In this document: positions 1 to 12,053 of the stretch, in pieces
Layout of the letters: every line of letters begins with the position of its first letter
Position numbering within the stretch: position 1 is the stretch's first letter
Assembly (NCBI GenBank): GCA_022702705.1
Contig: CM040423.1
Span: forward strand, 38,544,392 to 38,608,391
DNA: 64,000 nucleotides
From: Papilionanthe hookeriana x Papilionanthe teres
Lineage: Eukaryota; Streptophyta; Magnoliopsida; Asparagales; Orchidaceae
Direction of reading: 5' to 3'
Translations under genes and position numbers: made by a program
The notes under the pieces: generated by a model
What the model was told of the DNA's origin: nothing
The model's input: the letters and a program-made list of their open reading frames with translations, nothing else
Database searches by the model: none

Positions 1-531
1 CTCAGGCTTGGCTCGTGTTCGGCTCGTTCGAAATTAGCTCGGCTCGAAATCGGCTCGTGTTCGAAATGGCTCGTGAAAGGTGTGTTCGTGTTCGGCTCGA
101 ATTAAATATTCTTGTTCGTGTTCGGCTCGTGTTCGGCTCGAAATTGGTTCGTTAAAATTAATTGGAAAAAATATATGTCTAGCGCCGGATTCGAACCCAG
201 ACTAAATGAATGGAAACAAGAAGCATAACCACGCTACCACACAAGCAATTATGATTTAAACTTAAATATAAATATATATAATATATTAATATATAAATAA
301 TATATATAATAAATTATTATATAAATAATTATATGATTATTTTTTTATTTCGAGCCAATTCGAGCCGAACACGAGCGAACAAATAGTTGTTCGTGTTCGG
401 CTCGTTTACATTTCGAGCTTAAAAATTTGTTCGTGTTCGGCTCGTTAGGCTTAACGAACGAGCCGAACACGAGCTATTTAACGAGCCGAACACGAGCTGT
501 TCGCGAACAACGAGCCAAATTGCCAGCCCTA
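1..531. repeat. TTCG-rich hAT-type non-autonomous element (left end outside window)
   Basis: The stretch is built from many direct and inverted copies of short words such as GTTCGGCTCG and CGAGCCGAACACGAG. It ends in CCAGCCCTA at 531, the complement of a TAGGGCTGG end. The same end (TAGGGCTGTC) and the same internal words occur in the complete hAT-like element at 26284-27021, so I assign both to one group. The left end and target duplication are outside the window. The middle (about 240-350) is almost pure AT. No coding capacity is seen. Confidence 0.6.
178..246 (-). repeat. tRNA-like fragment inside the hAT-type repeat
   Basis: On the minus strand this reads with an A-box-like TGGTAGCGTGG and, about 35 nt later, a B-box-like GGGTTCGAATCC, the spacing of a tRNA gene or tRNA-derived SINE head. 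The ends do not pair as an acceptor stem and no clear anticodon stem forms, so I do not call a functional tRNA. It is probably a tRNA relic carried in the surrounding element. Confidence 0.4.
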
Positions 532-967
532 ATAAGAACTAGAGCTTAATATTATAATAAATCAGTTAAGATCTTCTATCTTCATTTCTGTTTCATTCAA
601 CTTGATCATGGTCTCTATATCTCTTATCTTTGACTTCAACTATTTTAGACATTTATCTCCTTTACTCAATTAATATTACACAAGTTATATTGATGAAAAA
701 TTTATAGTTTTTTATTTAGTTACTTTATTTTTGTTAGATTTTTTTCTTTATATATATATATACACCGGTATATAATCCCTCAATTGTGTTTTTCTTTTGC
801 CACATTTCTAATCACATTTGTTTTCCTTGATAGCCATTTGCACCTTCCCACTCCACCACTAAATATTTCAATACATAATTTATTTTTAGGTTGTTCTAAA
901 ATTTTTACACCGGTATTTGTAATGGAATTGTCCCCATCAAGTCTGTCAGCTAAAGTATTTTAATTTT
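532..967. other. Intergenic, nothing recognised
   Basis: AT-rich sequence between the hAT-type repeat and element E1. I see no gene, motif or repeat boundary in it apart from a short TA run near 755-765. Confidence 0.5.
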
Positions 968-1505
968 CTACTTGTTGACCTCACTTTTGTCGAGGTTTAG
1001 TTTTTGTCCTAGGATTAGGGTTCTAGCTTTAGGAGCTTCCCCGACGATCTTAGATTCTTAGCAATGGGCCCACCTCATTTTTTAGAATGCTCGAAACCAC
1101 TTCGACTCTCTTTTGGAATCCCGGACGAAATTCCTGACCTCTAGCTTTCAGCAGGTAGGTTGGAATTGGCGTTAGGACTCCAAATTGAGTTCCTATAGGA
1201 CCACTGGACCTTAGGATAGCCTCGTGCACATTTTCTGCACCACCGAGCACAAATTCCTCGAGCCACGGCCTCGACGTCTTCAAATTCTCCGCAACGGATC
1301 AAGATCAAGGTCAGAATTTCGACGAGACCGAATTTGACGCACTTTCGACGCGACCGTCGACGAGGTTGTCCAGGCTATCTCAGATGACAAAACGGACTGC
1401 GCCGTTGCATCCGGAACGTCATTTTTGCCTTAAATTGATATTTGATTTGTGACGATCGCCTGCTGGAGCGGAAATTGCGATTTTGGGCGTGTTTTTAACA
1501 AAATT

Positions 1506-1508
<3 letters not shown>

Positions 1509-1555
<47 letters not shown>
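1509..1555. repeat. (TA)n microsatellite inside E1
   Basis: About 23 uninterrupted TA units. At the equivalent place E2 has only a short AT-rich stretch (about 31870-31900), so the array expanded after the two copies diverged. Confidence 0.95.
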
Positions 1556-1558
<3 letters not shown>

Positions 1559-2734
1559 AAACCTATTTAATCTATCCTAAATCCTACTCACGATTTCGTC
1601 CGACCCGCGCCTTCTTCTCCTTCCCGCGGGTTCGTGCGTCTCTCCCTAGCTCGCTTCGGCGGGCTTCTTCTCCTCGCCTAGTCTCGTCCCGCCGTACGAA
1701 CCCTTCTCCCCTTCACGCCATGGGAGGGGACGTTCTATGCGCCTCTGCCCGAGCTACTCCTTCTCGACGCGTTGAACTTTCCTCTTCGGTGCTTAGGGGG
1801 CTGCGGCACCTGTGGCTTGACACACTTTGGGAAAACTTCTTCCCTTCCCAACAACTCCTTTCTTCTTCCCTTCTCTGCTCTCTCGAGGCTTCCTCCTGCG
1901 TGCGTGGGTTCTGGCGCCAGGTAGGGTTCGCCCCTTTGTAGCCGTTGGCTTCGGGTGAGTTCTTGGGTGAGTTAGGATGGCTTGGATGGGTTTAGCTGGT
2001 CTTCTTCCCCTGCAGCTATTTAAACCCCATTTTGGGGAGAATTTAAAGGTTGGATAGTTTTGAGTGGGCTGCCATTACTTTCCTCTCCTCCTCCCTCTTC
2101 TTTTTCTCTGCTACCTGCGGTTCTCCCTGAGTTGGCTGCTCAGTTTCGAGCTTGGGCTGTGCTGTTTGGTTTCTGTTGTTGAGCTGTATTGTGGGTTGCT
2201 TAATCTCTCACTAAGGTATGAGCTCCTTTAGCTCTAATTTCTATATTTGAGGCTATCTACACATTGCTTTTTTTTTAGTTGGACACGGTTTCATGGTCAA
2301 AATAGCATGCTATGGCTCCTCTATTTCCTTTATTCATGATAGCTTGAGGTGGAATATGGAGAGCTTGTTTAAAAGTACATGCATGTGGAGCTTGCTCTTC
2401 TTGCTCCTTTTACTGCTTCTTTGTTAAAAAAAAAAAAAAGGGGGAAAGCATGTTGAGGAAAGCTTGAGCTGATTCAAGAGGGTTCTATGTTTATTTTCAT
2501 TCGAAATATATTGAGATTTCATGCTTGTATGTGTTGGAAGTATGGAAGTGTTTACTTGGGCTTTATCTTTAGCTGAAATTTCAAGCCCTATCTCGGCTCA
2601 TTATGATCTTGGTTTAAAGTAAATTTTATTTCGTTTTAAAAAGAGCTTTGGGAGATGTTTTTGTTGGCTTTGTTTTCCCTATTTTGAGCCCTGTTTTTTC
2701 TCTCGGTTTTGAGGCTGTTTCAAGCCCTGCTGCT

Positions 2735-2960
2735 GCTCGGTTTTTGTGGTTTTGCTGCTTCTGCAGCCACCTCTTTGCACTTGATATGGAGGCTTGGTTT
2801 TGTGTCTTTGCTGTTTTCCAGCCGCCCCTTTGCACTTGATATGGGGCTCGGTTTTTGTGGTTTTGCTGCTCCTGCAGCTGTGCCTCTTTGCACTTGATAT
2901 GGGGGTTCGGTTTTGATTCCTGCTGTTCCTGCAACCTCCCCTGGTGCAGCCTTGGTTTGG
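2735..2960. repeat. Minisatellite inside E1, unit about 55-58 bp
   Basis: The phrase TTTGCACTTGATATGG recurs at about 2774, 2829 and 2887. Each copy is followed by a GGTTTTGTG-type stretch and a CTGCAG-containing segment, giving three to four imperfect tandem units. Open frames across it reflect the repeat and are not a gene. Confidence 0.75.
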
Positions 2961-3669
2961 GCTCGGTTAAGGTCTATACGGGGCCCGGTTTTGTGCTTTG
3001 TGTAAGCTATGGAGGGGCTGAATGGCTTGGTCACCTAGTGGAGTTTATTCTTATGTGTTTGTGGTAAATTGGAATTGGTGTGATGATGGCTTTGCTCCTT
3101 GCTACATTTACTTATGAAATTGGTTTGGAAGAATTTAAGAACATCTCTTATTTGCTTCAATTAATGCTTGAAAGTTAAATGTTGAGGCTTGATTAAAAAA
3201 ATATGAGCATGAGGTTGGCAATCACTTGATAAATTGATATTGATATATGTGGGCCTTTGTTTCAACACTTGTCTAAGGCTTGATCTCGTGGCATGAAATG
3301 GAAGTTGGATTTTGAATTTAAAAATGGCCAAATCTTGGAATTTTGTGATAGCACTCTCGGTTGGTAGTCTGGAGTCTAGGACCCGGGCAGCTGATTTCTT
3401 TCTTTTTTTGATTTTACAGTTATTTGGGAAAAGGGAGTGCGTTCCTAGGGGTCTAGTCCTCACCCTCTCCGAGAGCGTCGATGTGCCTTTAGGTCCTTTT
3501 CTTTCTAGGATATGTGAGGTCGGTCGGGAGTTCTGGGTGATTTACTTGCTTTTGATCATTGGAAATCGGTTCACCTCTTTTTTGGAATTTGTGTTAGGTG
3601 AACCGCTTTCCCTCTTTCTTTCCTTGACCTCTCGTCCCTAGTTTTCACCTTGTTTCTTGGCTCAAAGCA

Positions 3670-3724
3670 CACACCTACAGGGGACGTGTAGGTGTGCACA
3701 TATAACCCCCTTGGGTTATATGTG
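3670..3724. other. Two back-to-back perfect hairpins inside E1
   Basis: Stem 1 pairs 3670-3679 (CACACCTACA) with 3687-3696, 10 bp with a 7-nt loop. Stem 2 begins at the next base and pairs 3697-3708 (CACATATAACCC) with 3713-3724, 12 bp with a 4-nt loop. Both stems are perfect. E2 has a different inverted repeat at about the same place (35411-35470), so a structured element is retained there although the bases differ. Confidence 0.8.
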
Positions 3725-5877
3725 GGGCCATCAAGCAAGGCTGTAAGTGCGGTGGGGACACTGATAAGACTGCAAAAAGAAAAAAATTACAAGAATCATA
3801 GAATGGGGCCGCCTGACTCAGAGACTCTGTAGAGAGTAGAGCAGGAACCACGGAACCGTTCGCCCGTCATGGGGTTTCTACTGCCGACGATCTAAGGATG
3901 TTCGTAATCTACATCCTATGAGGATAGTCAACCTGTGGACTAAAATACTTTAAAACAAAAAAATACATATGTTTGAAAAATACAAAATCACCTCCACTAC
4001 TACACAGCCTACTTACCTACGGCTTTTTACTTGCATGCAAACCAAAAATGAAATGTATGAAAATTTATAAAGGTCCACGGTTGGCTATTCGAGTCGGGTT
4101 AGGACTGCCTTCTGCAGAAAGTCGGTATAGTAGTCAGCACTCAAGTCCGGATATTAGCACAGCTCTGAGTCCGAAACACCACCGTGCTTACGGGTCTTTC
4201 TTTCCAGATGCCCCATGGCTTTCTTACGGTTTGCCGTGAGTTTAGCGGGCCATCTGTGAGTTTCTTCCGGTGTTCTTTGCGGTTTTCTACGACTTTGTTT
4301 TGTTTTCGTTCGTGACTTTTTTCGGAGTTTTCTGCGGACGTTCTTTTTCTTTCTTTCTCGATTTTCTGGTTTTCTCTCGTGATTTTGTTCGCTCTCCTGT
4401 CGTCTTTCTTTTGTTTTACCGTTGGGTTTTCGTACTTTGCTCCTTTCATACGTACCGTAGTACTCCTGTTGAGCTAGGTTCTTGCCCACTACTTGTACTC
4501 TTGCTTTTTCCTGCGCTAATGACTCTTCTGCAGGAAATAAGAAAAATATGAAAATAATAATAAACAGGTAACAGTGCGCCACGGATGAGCAAAGCATACG
4601 GTACTCCTGTGACACAGTCTTTACTTTCTTTACTGTTATGCATGTTTACTTTTCAGCATATACTCCTGCTAGTTTAGCCTGCTTACTTTCAGTATACATA
4701 CTTGCTTAGCATGTTCTATCTTTCCCGTACTTTCTCCTGTTTAGCATGTTATTTTAGCATATCTCATGTTTAGCATAGCATGTTTACTATTTAGTTTGCT
4801 ATAGCATGCTCCTGTTTACTGCTTTCTTTTGCTGCACCTGTCACTGTTGCACACACTCACTGGTAATAAAATGAAATAAATGACTTGCATGTCCACTTTA
4901 ATTTAAAACTTTAATTTAAATCATGACCTTGCTACGACGTGGAGCTTGGAGCACGGTGGGCAGCACGACCATCTTCTTCAACAAAACCTGCGTCGACATC
5001 AGCAAAACCCCTTTCTTTAGCTTAAATAACAAGCCTTAGGATTTCGAGGTAGTCCGCCCGCCGCGACATAAACCCTCACCTTTCTTTTAGGCCTCTGCAC
5101 GGCCCTCCCGTGCGATATAAGCCCTAACTCGCTTAGGTTTCCGAGGTTGTCGTCCGATACGACGTAAGCCCTCCCTATCTTTCGGGTAGTTTGCATAATC
5201 AGGACATTATGCAAACGTAATTCCTATAATTAATTTGCAGGATTGAAATTAAAATAAATCCCTTTCCAAAATTTAAAGCCCAACCATAGGATAGTCTGGG
5301 ACGTCCTCGAGGTCTTCCTCGAGATCTGTGACATCCCCTACTCTTCTTTCCTTTGACCCCAGAAATAACCGTTCCTTCTTGTGCCTTTCACCTATTGGAT
5401 TTCCTACTACCTCATTTCGTTGAAAACCCTACCTTTTGACTTCGTGAAGATAGAAACCCGCGATCTAAATCGAGAGTTCTCTCAAGTGACTTCGGTCGTT
5501 TGAGGGGTAATTAACTATAGGGGCTTGCCTCTATAGGGAGTTTTAAAGACTCCGAGATAATATAAACCCTATTTAATTCTTTTGTATTAAATAGGTGAAT
5601 TTGTCGGTCCACATAAAGCGTTCGTGAATCGTAACGGATGTCATGAATTTTGTGGTTTATTTGATCGAGCGATATTGTCGAGTAGGGTGTCTATTCTTCG
5701 GAATAAATGCGTTACTCGTGATATTACGCTCGTTCATCCAAACTACTTAACGAATGAGATCCGTCCTTTCTCATTCTCATATTTTAAAACTTAAAATTTT
5801 ATTTTCAAAAATCAGTACATATATATAAATTAAATTAAATCCTCAAGCCCTTCTTCTTTTAAGCGGCCGACACTACT

Positions 5878-8240
5878 CTTAACAACATAATGTGAAAACT
5901 AATAGTTTTTCCCATCTTGTATATGATAGGTTTATCATAAGACAATTATTGTTTTGAATTGGCCATCTAATCCCACATCATGTCTAATTCCTTTTGTTTA
6001 AGTAAAATAAAATATAAAAAACAATACTGATCTCGAACAAGCCCTTAAAAATTTCCCCAACATTCTTAATTATTTTTACCTTGTGCTTAAACTTAATTGA
6101 AGCCTTAATATTCATTTCTATCTTTACGGCGTCTACAATTACATAACATATCCTTGGTATATGTCTTTCTTTGCCATGAGTTTTGCATAATAATAATTAA
6201 AAAAAAAAATCATTTTGCATACTTGTATCACAGGTACTTGTAATCAATATGAAATATTTATGATAATAAAAGAATACGAAATGTGAATGTATTAATTGAT
6301 AGTTTTAGAATTTGTTGGCCTCAAGGTTTTTAATATGCAAAGTGCTAGTTTGGAACTTGTTGCATTTTATCTTGGTTCACTTAGAATATTTTTGTGATAG
6401 AGAAAAGTTTGTAGATAACATTATATTGATTTGCAATATCATTGAGGGCTCTGCAGTGATTTAAGCATAACCCAAGGGCATGCTCAATCCTTGCCGATTA
6501 TTGACAGTCTTCTTTTTCCTCCAACATAGTTTTATTATTACCTCTTATATGAAGCTCGACTTTGTCAAGTGTTTTCCCTTATCCTTGCTAGCTCAATCCA
6601 TCAATCATAAGATACATGTGATTTGAACTCATATTTTTACCGCTTGTTGATAATATTTTTGATGGAAACTTGTATTTTTCTTCTATTTTTAATATTTGGA
6701 AATCCAAGAGAACATTTTAAATATAAAAGAAGGGCTTTAGGGACTGCTAAAAAACATTCGCCTATTTCTCAATACACTTTTGGTTGGATTTGCTAAACAT
6801 TTTAACCTACTCATTGATTGAGTGGAAAAGTTGATAGTTTATGAGAGTGGATATCACTTTGTTTAGGTGAAAGTTTTGATCTAATGATCTTCCCCCTATT
6901 TGTTTTTATTGTAATTAAAATCTTGCCATTGTTTTGCATGTGAGCTTGATTTCCTTATATGTACAATGGATATTGGTGATGGGGATCACTAGAAAAATTG
7001 GGAGCTTGAAGAATGAATGATTTTTAGTTCACATGATGTTCCAAATGGTTTTTTTTTTTGTAAAGCTTAATTTTCTTAATAAACTTACTCAAGTTGAGAT
7101 TATGCATCTAGCTTTGAGTCAACTTCACACCTAAGAAATTCATGGTGTAACACACAATAGTTAATGTGATGGAAATGAAACTGATGGTATTAAGAAAATG
7201 GCATCCGCATCACCACCCTTTATGGTAAAAGCATGTATCATTTTAGGTGTTGTTCTACATTGAAGTACGGAAATTGCACTACCCTAAATTGCTTTACAAC
7301 CATTGGTCATAGGGAGGAAGAAAAGAATAGCGTATCCATGGGACTGAAGAAGAGGATCTATCATGTGTGGGAGAAAATAACTTAAAATGGGTAGTGATGA
7401 TCCATAAGGCTTTAAGAAAATTTTTTGAGAAATAGGATAAATTTGCAAGTGTGTGTTTAAGAGGGACTAAATTGTAGAATTGCAATGTACAATAAAAAAA
7501 GAAGGGTGTGCTGCCAAACGAGGATAAATGGAGAGATTTTGTGTGGGGGAGGTTAAGGAAACTATCCTAAAATTATGCCATGATTCTTATTATTTTATAT
7601 TATTTGTCACCTTATGGGAGCAAAGTAATGAGTTTTTTATTTTTTCTATTTTTAAGTTATGGTATCTTCTTTTTTTGTTTCTAGTATTCTGATACGAAAT
7701 TGTCTAATCCATTAGCTTAATTTTTTTTCAATGTTATACATGACTTAGATGGATGCAGGACATTTAGGACAAGATGCCCTAAATTGGTGCATTCAGTTGA
7801 ATATAGATAGACACAAATTCGCCGCTCGCCGCTCGCCGCTCGCTGCTCGTTGTGCTGGGAGTCCCTGAATTCTCTTTCGTTAGTGTTTCTAAAAGTGGAA
7901 AATGGTTCTCTCTTTCTCTCATAACTGCTCTTCGTTTACTGTATACAAAGTATTTAATCGATTTAAAATTATTCAATGTACTTAATATAAGATTCACTAA
8001 CGGTATTAAGTATTTTGGATGCTTAGAGAAATTAAAAAAAGTTGTGTCTACAAGCAATTATCTAACGTTCATGTAACTTTAATTTAATATTCTCTTGATT
8101 TTAATGGTTTTGCTCTATTAATTATGCTAGTCAGCATTCAACAGATGGAAAATACCATTTTATTATCTGTACAGGAACGAAACTGTTTGTATTTGTAAAC
8201 AATTGAAAAAAAAAATGTACTTCTGATTCTTATTAGTGAA
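5878..8240. other. AT-rich intergenic or intronic stretch, no gene recognised
   Basis: I see no supported coding region. Frames here are short and unlike known families. The one sharp feature is a small tandem repeat at 7820-7849. If the DUF4378 gene has a very long upstream intron, this stretch could lie inside it. Confidence 0.4.
7820..7849. repeat. (GCCGCTC)n short tandem repeat
   Basis: Four units of a 7-bp GC-rich motif, the last imperfect, in otherwise AT-rich sequence. Confidence 0.85.
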
Positions 8241-8245
8241 CTTTG

Positions 8246-8484
8246 TGATACGCCTTGGCGCCAAAATCAGTGAACAAATCAAGATGAAATCACAATAGAT
8301 GAAAAAAACACAAATAAGGTCTGCTCTTACAACAATCAAAGGAAAACAAACAAGATACAAGGTTGGTCTACCATTCGAGAGGTAGATTGTCTCTCCCACA
8401 CCTAGACTTCGCTAGGAACACCACAAGCAGAAAGAAAACAATAGCCACAACAAAACATTTCATGAAAATAAAACAAACTCTAGG
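8246..8484 (-). repeat. 3' LTR remnant (R/U5 side) of the Ty3/gypsy element
   Basis: This block begins TGATACGCC and matches 11376-11618 base for base with moderate divergence, including a shared GCTAGGAACACCACAAGCAG stretch. On the minus strand it is the 3' LTR. Similarity stops at about 8484, where the sequence passes straight into RNase H coding sequence. The U3 part of the LTR and everything between RNase H and U3 are therefore missing. Confidence 0.75.
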
Positions 8485-11375
8485 CTGAAGGGAATCAACC
8501 GTTGATTCTGCATGAGCACCGCTCTCAATCCGTATCCTGATGCATCCTTCTTCACCACAAATGATTTACTGAAATCTGGAAGTGCTAATATCGGTACGCT
8601 AGTCATGGCCTTCTTCATATGCTCAAATGCGCGTGTTGCTGCTTCTTAATTGAAATTGTTTTTCTTCAACTGCTTCGTCAATGGTCATGTTATCGTGTCA
8701 TATCCTCTCACGAATTTTCGATAGTAGCCTGTGAGTCCCATGAATCCTCTCAGCTCTTTCAAATTCTTCGGTAAGGGTCAATCAATCATAGACTCAATCT
8801 TTGACTGATCCACTACTACCCCCATCATGGTCACCACATGTCTTAGGTACTCCACCTGTAACTAAGCAAAAGAACATTAGCATACAACTGGTGCTCCCTC
8901 AACGTCCTCAGGTGCCCTAAATGCTGTCCTTGTATGACTGTAGATCAGGATATTATCAAAGAAAATCAGGACAAATTTTCAAAGATAAAGTTGAAAAACC
9001 CTATTCACGAGGGATTGAAATGTTGTCGGGGCGTTGGTGAGACCAAAAAATATCACTAAGAACTCATAATGTTCTTCATCTGTCCTGAATGTTGTCTCGT
9101 GCACGTCCGCTGACTTCATGCCGATCTGGCGGTACCCTGACTTAAAATCAATTTTGTGAAATTAAATGCCCCATAAAGCTCATCTAGCAACTCATCAATT
9201 ACAGGAATATAAAACTTGTCCAACACCGTTTCTTTGTTCAAAGCCCGATAATCTACGCAGAATTTCCAACTACCATCTTTTTTCTTCACCAATAGGATGA
9301 GACTGGAAAAATGGCTCACAATAGGCATGATAATCACAGGATCGAGCATCTCTCTGATCAACTTCTTTATCTCATTTTTTTTTAATATGGGGGTACTTGT
9401 ATGGTCTGACGCTGATGGGAGAAATACCCTCCTTCAATATAATAGCGTGCTCGTGCTTCCTCTAAGGTGGTAGCCCGCATGGCTGCTGGAAAATATGAGT
9501 AAAATGCTGTAGGAGCTACTGGACCCCCTCCGGAAACTCTATCAATTCTGAATCTCGAACCCCCTCAATGCTCTGCAATTCCACCAAGTAACCCAGTCTT
9601 GCTTCCCGAATCGACTTGACCATGGTTTTGCATAAGCTAGCATCTCCTCTCATCACCACCTTGCTACCTTCCACTTGGAATTCCATCGTCAAAGACTTCC
9701 AATCAACTTTCATCTCTCTTATGTTCACAGCCACTTCATCCCCAAAATCGCATATATGCTGCCTAAATCTAAAGGAAGTCTTTCACCAACTGTAGGCCAT
9801 GTAGTGTCAGAACCAACCCCTTGTAAATTCCTCGACTTTTCTTCACCTTCCTTATCCCCATCATGACGCCAAAGCTGATTGTAGTCACGAGCTTCAACCT
9901 AGCTTCTCCATAACCTGATTTGAGATAAAGTTGTGTGACCTCGCTATCCATCAACACAACAATTGGTTGTTCCACAATCCAACCCCTCACCTCCATGATG
10001 TGATTCGGGTTAAATCCAAACACCAAATTGAGAGACACTTCCTTCACATCCAAATGCAAATGCTCCTCCTCCGCTGCTTTCTCTTCTGATTCCTAATTCT
10101 CTGTATCATCTTTCTGAACTAAAAGAACCTAAAGGAAGTGCTCCTTGCCAAGGTGACCTGGGGCATATTCTCATTACAACGGTAACATAATTCTTTGACT
10201 CTTTTGACCTTCACTTATGCATCTGTGAGGTGCTTGAAATTACCTCTGGCCGGGGTCCGGTAATGTTCTCCTTGGCGTCTCTTTCTGAAATGACACCGTC
10301 TAGGTCCTCGATGTTGTGGTTGTTATGGTGCTATTTTAGAATTCCCTAGTGTTGCCACCTTTGTCGATCTTCTTTACCTGTTTATTATCCTCCATATTCT
10401 GGGCGAGCTCCATTATTTCCCTCAATCCGCGTGGTCTAAAGGGCAGATGGCCGCTCGTATGTCAGCTTTCGAGCCTTTCAAGAAGTTACCTCTCAAGTCT
10501 GCAGCAAAACTCCCCCCAACCTCTCTGACAAGAGATCGAACTTCTCTCAGTACTCCATAACCATCCCCTCTTGGGATAGAGCATAGAATTGCTAGTATAG
10601 GTCTCCTTCTCGAATGACTTTAAAACGTTATAACAAGCTATCCTTAAACTCTTCCCATGAGTGTATTGGATACCCTGCCTCCATCCACAAGAACCACGCT
10701 AAAGCCTTCCCCTCCAAGCATAATGCCACTGTCATGAGCTTCTCTTTTTTAATTAACCAGTTGATTGCAAAGTATCGTTCCACCCCCATCCTGTGCATCA
10801 TCTCCTTCTAAGATTGACATCTTTAATTTTCCGACCCTTACATCTCCACCTCAATCCCCTCTTCCTCCGGTATTTCCTTCCATGTGTCTAGGGTGAAAAT
10901 CATAAGCATAGCCCACTCCTGAATCCTTCATTTCTCTATCGTGCTCTTTCGTGCCCCTTACACCATTCGTCTAATTTTTGGCCCATCCCCATCCATCGGA
11001 AGTCTCCACTCCCTCTCCTTCTGGAGTCTTAGGGGAAAAATCTTCTTGGTAGATGAGTTATTCTTTATTGTTTTCTTGCTAGATCTCCGTTTTCTTTTGA
11101 CCTAGCCAAGGATTTCCTGATCAATCCTTGGTTAGAATTGACAATCAGAGCTATTGGCAGGGCCTTGGCTTGCATATCCATAAGTTTTTTCATCATCTCC
11201 CGCATTTCTATTATGCTTTAAAATCCATTATTCATTCGACTTTCAATGGAAGAAAACCTGTTCTCCATATTGACGAACTTCTCTTCCATTCCTGATTTGA
11301 TTTGCCCTACTCGCCTTCTAGCATATCAATTTTCTTAGTTGTCATCCCACCAAGATCTATGCTCTGATACCAATT
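8485..11375 (-). pseudogene. Degenerate Ty3/gypsy gag-pol
   Basis: Read on the minus strand from the right: primer-binding site, a gag segment (about 10830-10380, with a core like ...GNFLKGSKADIRAAI), protease-like sequence (about 10000-9770, VVLMDSE), then the linker and reverse transcriptase (about 9470-8760) with LVKKKDGSWKFCVDYRALN, then the start of RNase H (about 8600-8490, VKKDASG). Several stops and frameshifts break it. The polymerase motif reads FFDN where the family has F/Y-V/F-DD, so a catalytic aspartate is lost. Integrase, most of RNase H and the polypurine tract are absent because the element joins the left LTR directly after the RNase H start. This is a non-functional relic of a Ty3/gypsy retrotransposon. 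Confidence 0.85.
11361..11373 (-). other. Primer-binding site of the gypsy element
   Basis: On the minus strand the sequence TTGGTATCAGAGC lies two bases after the LTR end. It matches the usual plant LTR-retrotransposon primer site complementary to the 3' end of initiator methionine tRNA. This fixes the orientation of the element and the inner edge of its 5' LTR. Confidence 0.85.
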
Positions 11376-11620
11376 TGATATGCATCGGCACTAAAATCAG
11401 CGATTAAACCACGACGAAATCGGAATAGATAGGTGGAAGAAACACTAATAAGGTCTTCTCTCATAACAATCAAAAGAAAACAAATACAAGGCTGATCTAC
11501 TATTCAAGAGGTAGATCGTCTCTCCCACATCCTAGAGGTCGCTAGGAACACCACAAGCAGAAACAAAACAACAGCCACAACAAAACATGCATGAAAATAA
11601 AACAAACCCTAGGTTCCTTC
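11376..11620 (-). repeat. 5' LTR (part) of the Ty3/gypsy element
   Basis: It begins TGATATGCATCGG next to the primer-binding site and pairs with 8246-8484. On the plus strand the true right edge (start of U3) lies further right, somewhere before about 11900. I could not fix it because the left LTR lacks that part and no 5-bp duplication matching CTTTG (8241-8245) was found. Confidence 0.75.
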
Positions 11621-12053
11621 TTATAGAATCCTCCTACAGCATTTAATTATAGGACTATGGCCCTAGTGGAACCCACCCCTGCCTTTTCTTCCTATGCACC
11701 TCTACCGGTTCCCTGTCCTTCCTCCCACGACAAAGGCCGGCTTGTGGGCTGGCGGGATTGCAATCGGCCGATCTGTCCTGGACCGGCTGCATACCGGGCA
11801 GAACTCTGTCAAAATTATATCTTCTAGACTTGCAGTCTCGTAGGTTTTTGGTGTGATTTCATGGTCTATTGATTGATATAGATTGAAGAATTGCAAAATG
11901 TTTTGCGCAGAGGTTTAGCTTCCCGTAAAATACTTAAATTTGGGCAAATACAAAAATGAGGATTCTTAAAGCTCATCCCAAAATCAACATGACATACCGG
12001 TCTCTAATCTTTTACTTATATATTACTAATGTTAGCTTTATTTTTTCTCACAG

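Larger units (their letters stand above)
973..5872. mobile_element. Giant element E1: TG...CA termini, 5-bp target duplication, no gag/pol
   Basis: The 4,900-bp element begins TGTTGACCTCAC and ends GGCCGACA. It is flanked on both sides by CTACT (968-972 and 5873-5877), a perfect 5-bp duplication. TG/CA ends plus a 5-bp duplication are the signature of LTR-retrotransposon integration. I found no reading frame resembling gag, protease, reverse transcriptase or integrase. I also found no second copy of the 5' end inside it, so it does not look like two LTRs around a body. It is homologous over its ends to E2 (31384-37521). A giant solo LTR explains this best; a large retrotransposon derivative without recognisable LTRs is the alternative. 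Orientation is not determined. Internal features are a TA array, a minisatellite and paired hairpins, listed separately. Confidence 0.75.

Noticed and set aside
178..246. A functional tRNA gene
   Set aside because: Box-like words are present but the ends do not pair as an acceptor stem and no clear anticodon arm forms.
1483..1941. 152-codon frame starting with a long Ile-Tyr run
   Set aside because: The run is the TA microsatellite in element E1 and the rest has the composition of non-coding GC-rich sequence; E2 does not preserve the frame.
2425..2445. A-run followed by GGGGG and soon by TGTTGAGG, looking like a polypurine tract next to an LTR start
   Set aside because: The following sequence does not match the TGTTGACCTCAC element start beyond seven bases, and E2 has no such junction, so it does not mark an internal LTR.
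2626..3067. Overlapping frames on both strands with repeated Gln/Lys or Phe/Cys phrases
   Set aside because: They are translations of the 55-58 bp minisatellite in E1, open in several frames because of its composition.
4141..4615. Lys/Arg/Glu-rich minus-strand frames of 102 and 153 codons
   Set aside because: Low-complexity translation of a pyrimidine-rich plus strand (TTTCTTTC words) in E1; not conserved in E2.
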